This document shows, one piece after another, positions 8,857-18,444 of a DNA stretch of 55,359 nucleotides. Each line of letters begins with the position of its first letter. Positions within the stretch are counted from its first letter, which is position 1. The DNA lies in contig MLAK01000111.1 in NCBI GenBank assembly GCA_001839685.1, positions 196,500 through 251,858 on the forward strand, in the 5' to 3' direction. The notes below the pieces were generated by a model that made no database searches, was not told the DNA's origin, and was given only the letters and a program-made list of their open reading frames with translations. This DNA is from Tritrichomonas foetus. Taxonomy: Eukaryota > Parabasalia > Tritrichomonadida > Tritrichomonadidae. A program made the position numbers and the translations under genes.

Positions 8857-11619
8857 ATGGGGCCTGATGCATCAATCCAAAAACTCCCTGCAAACGAACG
8901 CACGCTAGATCTTTCAGACAAAAAGCTTTGTTTCATTCCAGTCAAGTTCTCTAAGAAATCTAAACTCGCCGCGCTAATCCTATCAAAAAATCAGATACAC
9001 GAACTGCCGAAAAATCTGCGGAAGTTAACAAATCTGGTCATGTCATTTAACGAATTAACTGAAATTACGAACGACATGGAAGACGGACTGCTTTCTTATC
9101 CTTTAATTGAATCTATCGATTTTTCGTATAATTTACTTGCAACTTTCCCTTCTTCTGTGTCGAATATCAGAACACTCAAGACGCTCAGCTTATTTGGCAA
9201 TCAAATTACGGCTTTAGATTGTTCTCAGTCATCACTCACATATTTGGATCTCGGTCATAATCAACTCACTTCACCTCCACAGATTCCAGAGACTTTGCAA
9301 ACACTTGTGCTTGATTGCAATCATATAACAGACCTCAAAAACCTAAAAAATACTTCGAAAATTACACGCTTATGTTTATCGTTAAATAAACTTGAACTAA
9401 TTGACCATTCGCTATCGTTTCCTGCTCTCACAACTTTAGATGTTTCCAGAAACTCTTTAAAGAAACTTCCAAATTTATTAAAAGTTACACCACATTTACG
9501 CCAGATAGATGCTTCTGATAACCTTATTACTGAATTGCCGAATTTTCCAAGGACAATTTCTGAAATTGTTATGCGAAATAATCAAATTTCAAAATTACCT
9601 GATAATTTCTCCAATTTATCATGTTTAGGATCAGCTGATTTTTCACAAAATCTTCTTGAAGAATTACCTGCATTACCAACAGTTTTACAAACACTAATTA
9701 TTTATGATAATCGAATTACATCAACAGAAGTTTCATCATTACCAGATTTGTCGAGATTTTATATAATGAATAATCGCTTAACAGAAATACCAAACTATAA
9801 ATCGAATTCTTTATCTGAGTATTTTCTTTCATCGAATCAAATACGCCGAATTGACTGTAATTTACTTAGTAAAGCCTTAAATAGATTAGATATCACAGAT
9901 AATGAAGTTGAAGAGCTTCCTGATGCCTTATTTGACAGTAATATTCAAAATGGAAGTAATCAATCTCTTAAACTCACACATATATACGCAAGCAAGAATA
10001 AAATTAAAAGTTTACCACCTAAATATTTAGAATCTGAATTGATTTATTTGAATTTGTCCGAAAATCCGATCGAAGAATTGCCAAAAACGAATCCTCCACT
10101 ACTTGAACAACTTTATGTTGAGAAATGTAATCTTACTTCAATTCCGTTACCGAATGAAAAAAGTGACGAATTAATTGAATTGATGGCATCTTACAACAGA
10201 ATTTCAGAGATTCCGTCATTCACTAAATTGTTAATTTTGAATTTGTCAAATAACTCGATACAAAACTTCCCTTTGAATTTGCCACCAACAATAAAATTCA
10301 TTGATTTGAGTGGAAATGAGATTGCTGAACTTCCTGATGAATTTGAATATAACGAACTCGAAACTATTGAACTTTCTTTCAATAAAATTTCAAAACTCCC
10401 TTCACAAATTAAATTACCAAAATTACAAACATTAAAAATTCGTTCAAATCCAATTCATGGCACTTTTAACACGACTGGATTGCCATCATTGGTTTATTTA
10501 GATGCAACTGAAACTAATCTTACTTTTACTGACGATATTCTTCAAGTTGAAAGGGTTTTAATTTCTAATGATTCAATAATTCAAAAAATTGAAGAAAATC
10601 CTACAGAGATATCAGAGAATACCGAATCAACTCATTCTACCACGAATTCAACGACAAAATCATCAAGCCAAAGTTCTCAAAGTGAACAAGAAAATGATCA
10701 GAATGATTCAGATCGAGAAATATCATATGAAGAAAAATCAAACATTGAAAATATCAAATTGAGTTCACAAGAAAAATCGAAAAAAGGAGAAAAATCGAAT
10801 TCAACCGAAAAATTGTATACTTCTAGTCAAGAAAATTTGAGTGTCACTGAGAATTCATCTCAAGAAATTTTTTCCGAAATTTCATCATCATCAAAAAGCA
10901 ACACCAAAATAATTGAAAATGTTTTTAGATTCGATCATTTCACTGATATTTCATATTCCACATTTAGACATGAAAGAGAATCTCTTGAGGATTTCATACT
11001 TATTGAAAAAAGTGAAAATACTATTTTTACTGGCTTGTTTGATGCACGCTCTGGTGGGAAATTTGCACAAAAAACAATAAACACTTTAAGAAAGTTAATT
11101 AATGAAAATCCATTGAATTTTACATCGGATTATTTTCATATCGTTTGTAATAAAATTACCGATTTACTTCATGATAAAACCGTTTTTGATGGATCTTCAA
11201 TGGCTGTTATAATGATGAAAAATAAAGAAGTCCTATTTACAACAATTGGTGATCCTCGTATAATAATTTCAAAAGCAGAAAAAGGTGGTGTTCGCGTTGT
11301 CCAAGACAACTTGGAAAGTAGAAGAAGATGTGGAAATAAATATTATGGACAATTAACAATTTCAAAAACTGTTGGTGACCATCTCGTTTATGGAATAGAT
11401 ATAAAAGCCCAACCAATGAGTCTAGAAATTGAAGAAAATGACCGATTCTTGGTCATGTTGAGTGCATCAGTGTTTGAAATGCTATCGATGGATCAATTCG
11501 ATGAAATTTGTTGTCAAGCTAAAACTGCAAACGATGTTGTAATGGCTCTCAAATACACAGCAATGGCAAACATGAGTTCTGACAATATTTCTGTAATTGC
11601 AATTGAACTTACGCAATAA
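8857..11619 (+). CDS. LRR-PP2C fusion protein, probable pseudophosphatase
   Basis: A 920-residue protein with two parts. Residues about 15-570 are some 20 or more leucine-rich repeats (LxxLxLSxNxIxxLP type). An acidic, Ser/Glu/Asn-rich linker spans about 580-680. Residues about 685-920 form a PP2C module: LED at the first metal motif, DARSGG at 729-734 (normally DGHGG), GSSMAV and TIGDPR, LTISKTVGD, FLVMLSASVFEMLS (normally SDG), and SSDNISVIAIEL at the end. D729 and D909 remain, but the metal-ligand Asp of the SDG motif is Ala870 and the GH pair is Ala-Arg, so activity may be weak or absent. The LRR-then-PP2C order recalls PHLPP phosphatases and the fungal adenylyl cyclase core. No PH, kinase or cyclase domain is present. 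Confidence 0.75.
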   Translation: MGPDASIQKLPANERTLDLSDKKLCFIPVKFSKKSKLAALILSKNQIHELPKNLRKLTNLVMSFNELTEITNDMEDGLLSYPLIESIDFSYNLLATFPSSVSNIRTLKTLSLFGNQITALDCSQSSLTYLDLGHNQLTSPPQIPETLQTLVLDCNHITDLKNLKNTSKITRLCLSLNKLELIDHSLSFPALTTLDVSRNSLKKLPNLLKVTPHLRQIDASDNLITELPNFPRTISEIVMRNNQISKLPDNFSNLSCLGSADFSQNLLEELPALPTVLQTLIIYDNRITSTEVSSLPDLSRFYIMNNRLTEIPNYKSNSLSEYFLSSNQIRRIDCNLLSKALNRLDITDNEVEELPDALFDSNIQNGSNQSLKLTHIYASKNKIKSLPPKYLESELIYLNLSENPIEELPKTNPPLLEQLYVEKCNLTSIPLPNEKSDELIELMASYNRISEIPSFTKLLILNLSNNSIQNFPLNLPPTIKFIDLSGNEIAELPDEFEYNELETIELSFNKISKLPSQIKLPKLQTLKIRSNPIHGTFNTTGLPSLVYLDATETNLTFTDDILQVERVLISNDSIIQKIEENPTEISENTESTHSTTNSTTKSSSQSSQSEQENDQNDSDREISYEEKSNIENIKLSSQEKSKKGEKSNSTEKLYTSSQENLSVTENSSQEIFSEISSSSKSNTKIIENVFRFDHFTDISYSTFRHERESLEDFILIEKSENTIFTGLFDARSGGKFAQKTINTLRKLINENPLNFTSDYFHIVCNKITDLLHDKTVFDGSSMAVIMMKNKEVLFTTIGDPRIIISKAEKGGVRVVQDNLESRRRCGNKYYGQLTISKTVGDHLVYGIDIKAQPMSLEIEENDRFLVMLSASVFEMLSMDQFDEICCQAKTANDVVMALKYTAMANMSSDNISVIAIELTQ

Positions 11620-12157
11620 CAAACTGAATTCATATCTAGAGTTTTTGAATGATGTATCTCTGAATGGCAGTTTATTCTATAGATATATGAACATTTAAAT
11701 TTTGTGATAATAATTGAAAATTGTTTTATACAATCTGCATAACTTGATTTAATATTCAATGGTTACGGTAATTTGTTTATCTAAAATGCTGTAAATAAGA
11801 CTTATTCATTATGTTTTTTGTTCATTAACCAAATGGTTTATTTTTATCCAATCAGATAACCAAAAACAATCTTCAATGAGTTGCTGATATAAATATATTA
11901 AGGCTAATTCATGTCGGGAAAAAGGATATATTTTGTTTCTCCAATCGAAAAAGAACCAATATCTTTCTAAAACTATTAATTTTTATCATTTTCGCACTGG
12001 ATATTACTATTTCAATTTTATGAATAAGTAATGAAAAACTGGCGATCTTGAATGATTGAAATCATATTTTTCATAGGTTAAATGTTCGTATATCATGTCT
12101 TGGCCAAATAGATTCTGAAAATGACAAATTATCGGCAATTCGAAACAAATCATCACT
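11620..12157 (+). other. Intergenic upstream of TM9-like gene
   Basis: AT-rich spacer. It contains the nonamer GGCCAAATA at 12102-12110, 56 bases before the next ATG, and TCACT at 12153-12157 just before that ATG. Otherwise nothing. Confidence 0.5.
12153..12157 (+). promoter_or_regulatory. Inr-like initiator TCACT
   Basis: TCACT fits the initiator consensus and directly abuts the ATG at 12158 (+1 A at 12155). This would give an extremely short 5' UTR of 3 bases, so an upstream start site cannot be excluded. Confidence 0.35.
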
Positions 12158-13780
12158 ATGATTCTTTTTTTGCTATCCATTGCTTTAAACTCCGATAGAA
12201 ATGTTACTGTCTATCTTGGAGCTGTAAGTACGAAGAGCAACCCCTTCTGGTCACAACGCATGCCACTATTCCATTATTGCGACGAAGATAATTATCAAAA
12301 ATTAGATGTCGAATATTCATACAGTGAAAGAAAATTAATCATTCCATTCAATCATTCAAACCCAAATATTACCGAAAAAATTCAATACGAAGTTTGTCGT
12401 CAAGAAATTAAAAAACGCCATATTACAATATTCGAAAATGTCGCCAAATCAGACTCTTACTTACGATTTTATGTCGGACAAAGTGTAATTAAAGCGCCTT
12501 TTTTTGACAAATCCGATAAACTCAAAATCTATACTTCGTATTCGATTTTCATCGATAAAACCAAGAATGTTTCTTCGCCTGAATGTCGTATCATTCCAGA
12601 AGGTCTCTCCGAACTCGTTGAAGGTGAAACTCTATCGATTACGGTTGCTGTTTCTTTAACTGATTCACTTCACTCATTTCGAAAAAGTGAAATATCAAAC
12701 GAAGAAGTGAAGTACGATACTAAATATGGTCAAATATTTGACCTTTTCACCAATATTCCAGACAACACACTGAAAATGATAATCATTATTTCTATTGGCT
12801 TATTATGTATAACTGTTTCTATGATTTTCGGTTTTGTGCACTTTAAAGCGAATTCTAATGAAATTCCAATTAGTGAAATCTGGCGAATGCCTGCTGGATT
12901 GTCTAACACTTTAATGTTCATGATTTTAGGTTTACTTTTCATTTGTATTGCCTTCTATATTTATATGCTGAAACGTGATGGAGATAGCTATGGCTCCTAT
13001 GTTGAAAAAATTGTTTTACCTTCATTAATTATACCAATTACTTCATATTCTCTTATTGCACGTACATTAGGAATAGTTCCACAGCTTCCTAATTGGATGG
13101 CACCTTGTATTCTATATTATTTAATTTTTATTTGTTTCCCACATTGTTACTCTATTCTTTTTGGCTTCTTTGGATCATTTCGAGGTTTCAGGATTCGATA
13201 TATCGCTGTTTTTGATCCACTCTTTTTGCTTATGCTTCTTCTTTTTGTCCGTGGAGCAGGTTCAACATCTGCTCTTCTTAACCCATATTGTTTCATTGAT
13301 GCGCCAACTGGTCCAACCGCTTTACCACGCAAAAAAGTTAGGTTTTCTTCAAAAGTTTCTGATTTATTATATATCATAATAGAATCATTTGTATTGTTAC
13401 CAATTAGTTTTCATCTTTTTGATATCTTTTTTGATGATAAACAAGTGAATGGATTCTTATTTGCTTCGATCTTAATTCTATTTTGTTCAATTTCTTCCAT
13501 TTTTGCCCTTCTTCGTGCTTTTCCAAGGACAAAAATGGTGACTGAATCATGGCAGGATGGAATTGCACCATTGAACTTCATTCTAGCGATTGTTCAAGTT
13601 GGATTTCTTGTGTTTATCACTTTTTGCGAAAGAAAATGTTTCAATATTCAAGCATTACTTATGGTTGGTGTTTTTTCTTTGCAATTTTTCATTGTTATAT
13701 TGAGTATTGGGACTTGCATATATTATGTTATACCATTTATTCCATTTTTCTTCGCCTTTACTCAACCCAAATCTGTGTGA
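12158..13780 (+). CDS. TM9SF/nonaspanin-like multispanning protein
   Basis: A 540-residue protein with an N-terminal hydrophobic signal (ILFLLSIAL), a lumenal domain of about 195 residues and roughly nine hydrophobic helices between about 205 and 535. The first lumenal strand, VTVYLGAVSTKSNPFWSQRMPLFHYC, split as VTVYLGAVSTKSNP and MPLFHYC, matches the nonaspanin start (LyxxKVGPxxNPxETYxYxxLPxC). The membrane part ends with FDPLFLLMLLLFVRGAGS and later helices in a plausible order. Nonaspanins act in Golgi/endosomal sorting of membrane proteins with glycine-rich transmembrane segments. This copy is shorter than the usual 600 or so residues and divergent; several family signatures are not evident, so it may be a trichomonad-specific branch. 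Confidence 0.6.
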   Translation: MILFLLSIALNSDRNVTVYLGAVSTKSNPFWSQRMPLFHYCDEDNYQKLDVEYSYSERKLIIPFNHSNPNITEKIQYEVCRQEIKKRHITIFENVAKSDSYLRFYVGQSVIKAPFFDKSDKLKIYTSYSIFIDKTKNVSSPECRIIPEGLSELVEGETLSITVAVSLTDSLHSFRKSEISNEEVKYDTKYGQIFDLFTNIPDNTLKMIIIISIGLLCITVSMIFGFVHFKANSNEIPISEIWRMPAGLSNTLMFMILGLLFICIAFYIYMLKRDGDSYGSYVEKIVLPSLIIPITSYSLIARTLGIVPQLPNWMAPCILYYLIFICFPHCYSILFGFFGSFRGFRIRYIAVFDPLFLLMLLLFVRGAGSTSALLNPYCFIDAPTGPTALPRKKVRFSSKVSDLLYIIIESFVLLPISFHLFDIFFDDKQVNGFLFASILILFCSISSIFALLRAFPRTKMVTESWQDGIAPLNFILAIVQVGFLVFITFCERKCFNIQALLMVGVFSLQFFIVILSIGTCIYYVIPFIPFFFAFTQPKSV

Positions 13781-14180
13781 TTTATAAATAAAATATTTAA
13801 TTTCTACTTTTTTCATCATTAAAATATTCTTTTATATGTATATATGAAAGTAATTGTAACAATATTGAAAAATCCATCTAGATACACGTATATAGTTAAA
13901 TTCAACATTTCCCAAATAACTCTTGAAAATTTTAAAATATTGTGTTAATTTATAAAAAAATACAATCGACTTATTTTTATTTTGCTCTTAAATGTGGGTT
14001 TTCCTTATATATTCTGATAGAGTGATTTTCTAAGAGATAAGAAGTAATTTAAAAGATGGGATCATATCAAGAGACGATGTTTTTTTCAATGGGTATATGG
14101 CCGTTTGTTTAATCAGTGAAAATTCAATGGTGAATTCAATAATATTTTTTTAGAATGTATTTGGCCGTCAGATCATTTTA
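13781..14180 (+). other. Intergenic
   Basis: AT-rich spacer of 400 bases. It carries GGCCAAATA on the minus strand (14158-14166) and TCATT at 14173-14177 before the next gene, and a second GGCC at 14099. No coding signal. Confidence 0.5.
14173..14177 (+). promoter_or_regulatory. Inr-like initiator TCATT
   Basis: Initiator match with +1 A at 14175, 6 bases before the ATG at 14181. Confidence 0.5.
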
Positions 14181-14933
14181 ATGCTGTTATTACTACTTTC
14201 TCTATCCTCTTCCTTTACGATCAACCTCAGGCCAATTTTCGCAACGACATGGAACGTTGAAATGTTCGATACCAACAACGATGGAAAAGTCGACGAATCG
14301 CATTTTTATTACTTCAATTTGACAGCCACAGACGATCCAGACACCTACACCGCTGATGTTTTCGAAGGAACCTTTACAGAGACGCCAGAAATCTCCACAA
14401 TTCAAGACGATTCGCCAATCGATTCATTTTCAATATATTATTCGGGAGACGACAAAGGAACGATCGAAACGAAGCAGGGGACAGTCATCTCATCATTCAA
14501 GTTTGAGGAGAGCTTCCCTTACTTCCTCGCAGCATATGGAAAATCCCAATATGAAAATTTCACTTTTTCAGTCAACATCATCAATTTAGCGACTATTCAC
14601 ATATCTCTTTTCAATTTCCAGAACAGAAAATACAGAGAGTTTGTTTTGACAAGATTTCAGCCAACTATTGTGAAAGAGCCGTTTTATGTCCGACACAATC
14701 AAATTATTGTCGGCGGTGGTGTCTTCATTCTGACATTTGTTTTACTTCATTTCATTGGCCCATTTTTGAAGAAGCTTGGTTTAACCGGGACCGACAGAAT
14801 TGCGCGCGTTGATGAGAGCCTCAAAAGGGAGGCAGAAGAGAAAAAATTAAAGGAAAATGAAGAAAATAAAGAAAAAGAAAAACAAAGTAAAGAAAATCAG
14901 AAAAAGAAAGGTAAGAAAGAGAAAAAGGAATAA
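14181..14933 (+). CDS. Type I ER membrane protein with dilysine tail
   Basis: A 250-residue protein with a signal peptide (MLLLLLSLSSSFTI), a lumenal region of about 160 residues that begins TWNVEMFDTNNDGKVDE (a DxNxDGxVDE loop resembling an EF-hand-like calcium site), one transmembrane helix (IIVGGGVFILTFVLLHFIG, about residues 174-192) and a strongly charged Lys/Glu cytosolic tail. The last five residues, KEKKE, fit the KxKxx coatomer-binding retrieval signal, so residence in ER or early Golgi is likely. The topology resembles that of the TRAP-alpha subunit or EMC subunits, but I recognised no sequence signature of either family. Function unknown. Confidence 0.6.
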   Translation: MLLLLLSLSSSFTINLRPIFATTWNVEMFDTNNDGKVDESHFYYFNLTATDDPDTYTADVFEGTFTETPEISTIQDDSPIDSFSIYYSGDDKGTIETKQGTVISSFKFEESFPYFLAAYGKSQYENFTFSVNIINLATIHISLFNFQNRKYREFVLTRFQPTIVKEPFYVRHNQIIVGGGVFILTFVLLHFIGPFLKKLGLTGTDRIARVDESLKREAEEKKLKENEENKEKEKQSKENQKKKGKKEKKE

Positions 14934-15262
14934 ATTAATTTCTTCCTTTTTTATTATTTTTAATAGTAAATATACAATACTATCAAAAAGAATTTTTTTA
15001 TTTAGTTTTCCTCTGAATAAATAAAGTATCATTCATTAAAATTGCTTCATTAAAATAGTTTTAAAATCGCTTCATTAATGAAACAATATTTTCGTTCATT
15101 CTTTCTTTTGATTCACTTTTGAAAGACTCAATTAATCTTTGACAACAAATAGTTATTCAATTCATTTCAAAGAAATAGATGAAACAAACAATTAAAGGAG
15201 AAATAGCACATGAAAGGGTTGTGAAAAATATTTTACTAGTGAAAGAATGTATTGAATTTTCT
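14934..15262. other. Convergent intergenic region
   Basis: AT-rich 3' flank shared by two convergent genes. It has several cttcattaa words (15040-15080). No gene signal. Confidence 0.5.
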
Positions 15263-16840
15263 TTAGATCTGCGAGTTGGGAATGAGTGGTCGTGTGTCAA
15301 TCTTCTTTGGCTTCTTTATTTTATAGTAGAAGATCCAAACGCTGAAGATGATGATTACTGTAGCAACAACTGGGATAGAAACTCCAAGAATAATTGCGTA
15401 GTCGAATGCCTCCTTTGATTTGATTTGTACATCACAAAATTCACCACCCCATCCATCATTGCATACACAGCCATTGACTGCGCATCTTCCATTGACACAT
15501 GCGCCATTGCAGTTTTCTTCTGTAAGCCATGAATACATCTGATTGATGACGAGTGATTTGGCTAAGGAAAGTGGCTCAGCATCTTTATCTGTTATTGCAC
15601 CAAGATCAGCACAATGGCTTTCATTTGGAATTACGATTGCTGGACGGAGAAGTCCTTCATCTCCGATATGAACACCCATTTCGCTCCATGGATCGACGTC
15701 TCCATTAAGGAAGAACACTTTTGTTTGTTTTGGATTATTTCCACCAAAATAACGATTCATTTCATTTTCATTTGCCAATTTTTCAATACCGAATAATTGT
15801 GTGCACACATTTCTGAAATATTCCAAATTGATTTTCTTTGAACGAAGTCTTGTTTCATCTTGTGCAGCTGTTTGGAACCATCCAACTTCACGACATGTCA
15901 TGTAGCTCCATGATCTTCCACTTGCGTATGGTCCTGTTGGATCTTCATCAGTTTGCATCATCAAGTCGAAATCTTTAATTGTTTGTCCTCGGATTTCACA
16001 AACCTTTTTCACAGACTCAACAATTCCCGAATATGAAGCGCTTGTGTTCTGGCGTTCGCAGTGTCCCTCGAGGAGCTGGTAGCGGGAGTTGTATTGGACC
16101 ATAGCTGCCAAAGCATCAACGATGGAATAAAGCATAGAAACGTCATCTTCTGATTCATCGAAGCCAAAATCTTGAATAATTTGACCTCTGTCACTGTTCA
16201 ATTTTTCTTCAATGATGTCAAGTGCCTCTTTTGTGTGTGCAAAACAGTTTTCACTAACAAGTTTAAGTTGGCTGGATATATAGCTGTCATATTCACTGAA
16301 ATCATTTTTAATCAAAACAGGCGCTGATGATGCCCATGATGCATATGCGTAGTGTGGATATTTCAGGCGGAACCATGATGAAAGGGATCCTGGATATGAA
16401 CCTCCAACTACTCCGATTCTGATTTCTTCGTTTGGTCGACCGTTTGGAATGACTACATCATCGATGAATTTTGCAAGGTCGGCGAGAGCTTGGTTGATTG
16501 TCAAGTATTTCAAATTTTCTGTAGTAAGTTTGTCGAAAGGCTGAGATTCACCAAAGTAGCGATGCTCTAGTGAATATAATGCTGAATGTAAACTAGCCGA
16601 AAGATTCATAACTGCGCCGCCTGTGATGGACGAAGATGAGAGTGGTCCTTCTCCTCCGATATAAATGATGGCTGTATTGTAGCCGTTGACTTCGTTTACG
16701 TTATTGTAATAATATCTTTGCTTGAAAGTTTGTTCGTTAGACACATCAAAGTGATCTAATTTGTTGGTAAACCATTGCGTTGGAACATCATTAGCGAATT
16801 CTAACTGAGCTCGAATATAAAGAAAGCTGAGTAAGAACAT
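15263..16840 (-). CDS. Membrane-anchored S28 serine carboxypeptidase
   Basis: A 525-residue S28-family (prolyl carboxypeptidase/DPP II-like) serine peptidase. It has a signal peptide (MFLLSFLYIRAQ), the family start WFTNKLDHFD, the nucleophile motif GGSYPGS with Ser148, the Asp of NGDVDPWS (Asp383) and the His of ESHCADL (His409). After the catalytic domain comes an EGF-like Cys cluster (CNGACVNGRCAVNGCVC to FCD, about 443-469), a transmembrane helix (about 481-505) and a short basic tail. S28 enzymes cleave after proline from N- or C-termini of peptides. The architecture places the catalytic domain outside the cell or in a lysosome-like lumen. The frame is open upstream of 16840 but only from a TTG, and the signal peptide begins exactly at this ATG. 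Confidence 0.9.
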   Translation of the reverse strand: MFLLSFLYIRAQLEFANDVPTQWFTNKLDHFDVSNEQTFKQRYYYNNVNEVNGYNTAIIYIGGEGPLSSSSITGGAVMNLSASLHSALYSLEHRYFGESQPFDKLTTENLKYLTINQALADLAKFIDDVVIPNGRPNEEIRIGVVGGSYPGSLSSWFRLKYPHYAYASWASSAPVLIKNDFSEYDSYISSQLKLVSENCFAHTKEALDIIEEKLNSDRGQIIQDFGFDESEDDVSMLYSIVDALAAMVQYNSRYQLLEGHCERQNTSASYSGIVESVKKVCEIRGQTIKDFDLMMQTDEDPTGPYASGRSWSYMTCREVGWFQTAAQDETRLRSKKINLEYFRNVCTQLFGIEKLANENEMNRYFGGNNPKQTKVFFLNGDVDPWSEMGVHIGDEGLLRPAIVIPNESHCADLGAITDKDAEPLSLAKSLVINQMYSWLTEENCNGACVNGRCAVNGCVCNDGWGGEFCDVQIKSKEAFDYAIILGVSIPVVATVIIIFSVWIFYYKIKKPKKIDTRPLIPNSQI

Positions 16841-17732
16841 TTTTCCGTGAGGTTGAAATTCTATTGAAAAAACATTTTTCAATGGTTTTCGAGATCTCTG
16901 ATAGGTTCACTTTTTGGAATTTTTGTGTGGTCCTTGAAAATTTCTTTAGTGGGTTATGTACCTTTGTTAGGAGGCCACTTTTTAAATGTTTAATTTGATA
17001 AAAACGATGATAGTCATTTAGAGCCAGAAGGCCAAATAATGACATCACTTATAGGTGAAATCATTTTACCTTAATTTGATGTTCGATGGTGAATAGTCAG
17101 TTAGAGAAATGTGAATACAACTAAATCATCTTTTGAATTTAACCTTTATCTTGGCAAATAATCTATTTTTTATATTTATTGTGCATTATAATATTTAATT
17201 ATAGCATTTGTTATAATTCGCATAAATTGATTAGAACTAAAACCTTTTGGTATCAAGAAATAGTAAAAATATCATATACATAATTTGAAAATCAAGATAT
17301 CTGGATTACAAATCATAATATCCTATTATTAGTAGTATATAATTAATAAAATATATTGTTTTAAGCTAAAAACATGGAATATTTATTATTTACTGTTTTG
17401 AAAGAGAGATATTTTTAAATCATATCTAAAAATATTTGAATGTTTTACACCTAAAAACTATATCTATTGAAATGTTTTGACATTCTGATAAAAAAAAGAA
17501 TGAAATTCCAAGTACTATCTCCAAAGGATTTTTTTCGCGTTTTTATATTTATGTGATTTTCGAATCATGGGATTTCTCCATTGAAAAGTTAACATTATAT
17601 TTGTTAACCAATAATCCATGGCAGTGAAATCACTTTAAATGGCCAACCACTTAGGATATCTTGTGATTCGGATTAAGGCCAAATATTAACCTATTTCTAT
17701 TCACCTTTCAGAACAGATTTTACTTTTCTTCA
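16841..17732. other. Divergent intergenic region (892 bases)
   Basis: Promoter region shared by the S28 peptidase (-) and Cpn10 (+). It carries two GGCCAAATA nonamers (17030-17038 and 17677-17685), a GGCCA at 16968 and at 17641, and CACCTTTCAG at 17702-17711 about 25 bases before the Cpn10 ATG, resembling a CCTTT-type trichomonad core promoter element. No coding signal. Confidence 0.5.
17703..17710 (+). promoter_or_regulatory. CCTTT-type core promoter element
   Basis: ACCTTTCA lies 23-30 bases before the Cpn10 start codon. A CCTTT motif overlapping the transcription start has been described for trichomonad genes that lack a strong Inr. The call is by motif match only. Confidence 0.35.
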
Positions 17733-18062
17733 ATGCTCAGTTTCTGTGCGCCATCCTTCAGCCGCTTCTTCTCAAAGCAACTCCAGATCCAACCACTTGG
17801 CCCCCGCGTCCTTATCCAAGTTGAATCTAACGCCGAAAAAGTCGGAAAATTATTTGTTCCAGAAACAGCCCAGCAACAAAGCAACCAGGGTGTTGTAAAG
17901 GCCGTCGGTCCAGGAAGATTCGAAAATGGAAAACTCATTCCAAGCACCCTCAAAGTCGGAGACAGAGTCTTATTACCACAATTCGGTGGCCAGGTCGTTA
18001 AATTCGAAAAAAAGGAGTACACAATTATTGATGAAGAAGCAATTCTCGCCGTCTTTGAGTAA
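17733..18062 (+). CDS. Chaperonin 10 (GroES), hydrogenosomal
   Basis: A 109-residue Cpn10/GroES. IQPLGPRVLIQ is the family's first strand, GKLFVPETAQQQSNQG is the mobile loop that docks onto Cpn60 followed by GVVKAVGPGR, and VGDRVLLPQFGG and IIDEEAILAVFE are the closing motifs. The first 14 or so residues, MLSFCAPSFSRFFS, form a short Ser/Phe/Arg-rich presequence of the kind that targets trichomonad hydrogenosomes, with probable cleavage near SRF-FS. It is the co-chaperonin for folding imported matrix proteins. Length is typical for the family plus presequence. Confidence 0.93.
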   Translation: MLSFCAPSFSRFFSKQLQIQPLGPRVLIQVESNAEKVGKLFVPETAQQQSNQGVVKAVGPGRFENGKLIPSTLKVGDRVLLPQFGGQVVKFEKKEYTIIDEEAILAVFE

Positions 18063-18444
18063 ATAATACAGTTTGATTACAATTCCAAATATTTTTTTTT
18101 TTTTTTTTCAGCAGAAATAATTCTTCAATCTCAACAATATGTCTTTAAATGCACTATTTTGTTTATCACATGCTGATATCATCAAATCCAAAATGAAAAC
18201 ACAAAAACATCAGGTTAGTTCACACTTTGGAATTTGATGTGAGAAAGTATGATGACATTCGATTGAAAACTTGGAAACAGTGATTCCATATATGATGGAA
18301 GAATGGAAATTGATATTAAGTAGATAACCATTCTTCTATTCATGAATAGCACAATTCGATAAAAATGAATGAAAGAGATGAATCGTAGCCAAACAGCAAC
18401 TCACCTTAAATTCTAAATTCTCATCTACAAGTTTCTATCAATTT
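18063..18444. other. Intergenic with T17 tract
   Basis: Convergent 3' region. It includes a run of 17 T at 18093-18109 directly followed by CAGCAG. No gene signal and no matching 5' splice motif nearby. Confidence 0.6.

Noticed and set aside
13147..13377. 76-codon minus-strand frame within the TM9-like gene
   Set aside because: Shadow of the plus-strand coding sequence; basic, low-complexity and unlike any family.
18093..18115. T17 tract plus CAGCAG as an intron end
   Set aside because: No donor site and no second exon; it lies after the stop codon of Cpn10.
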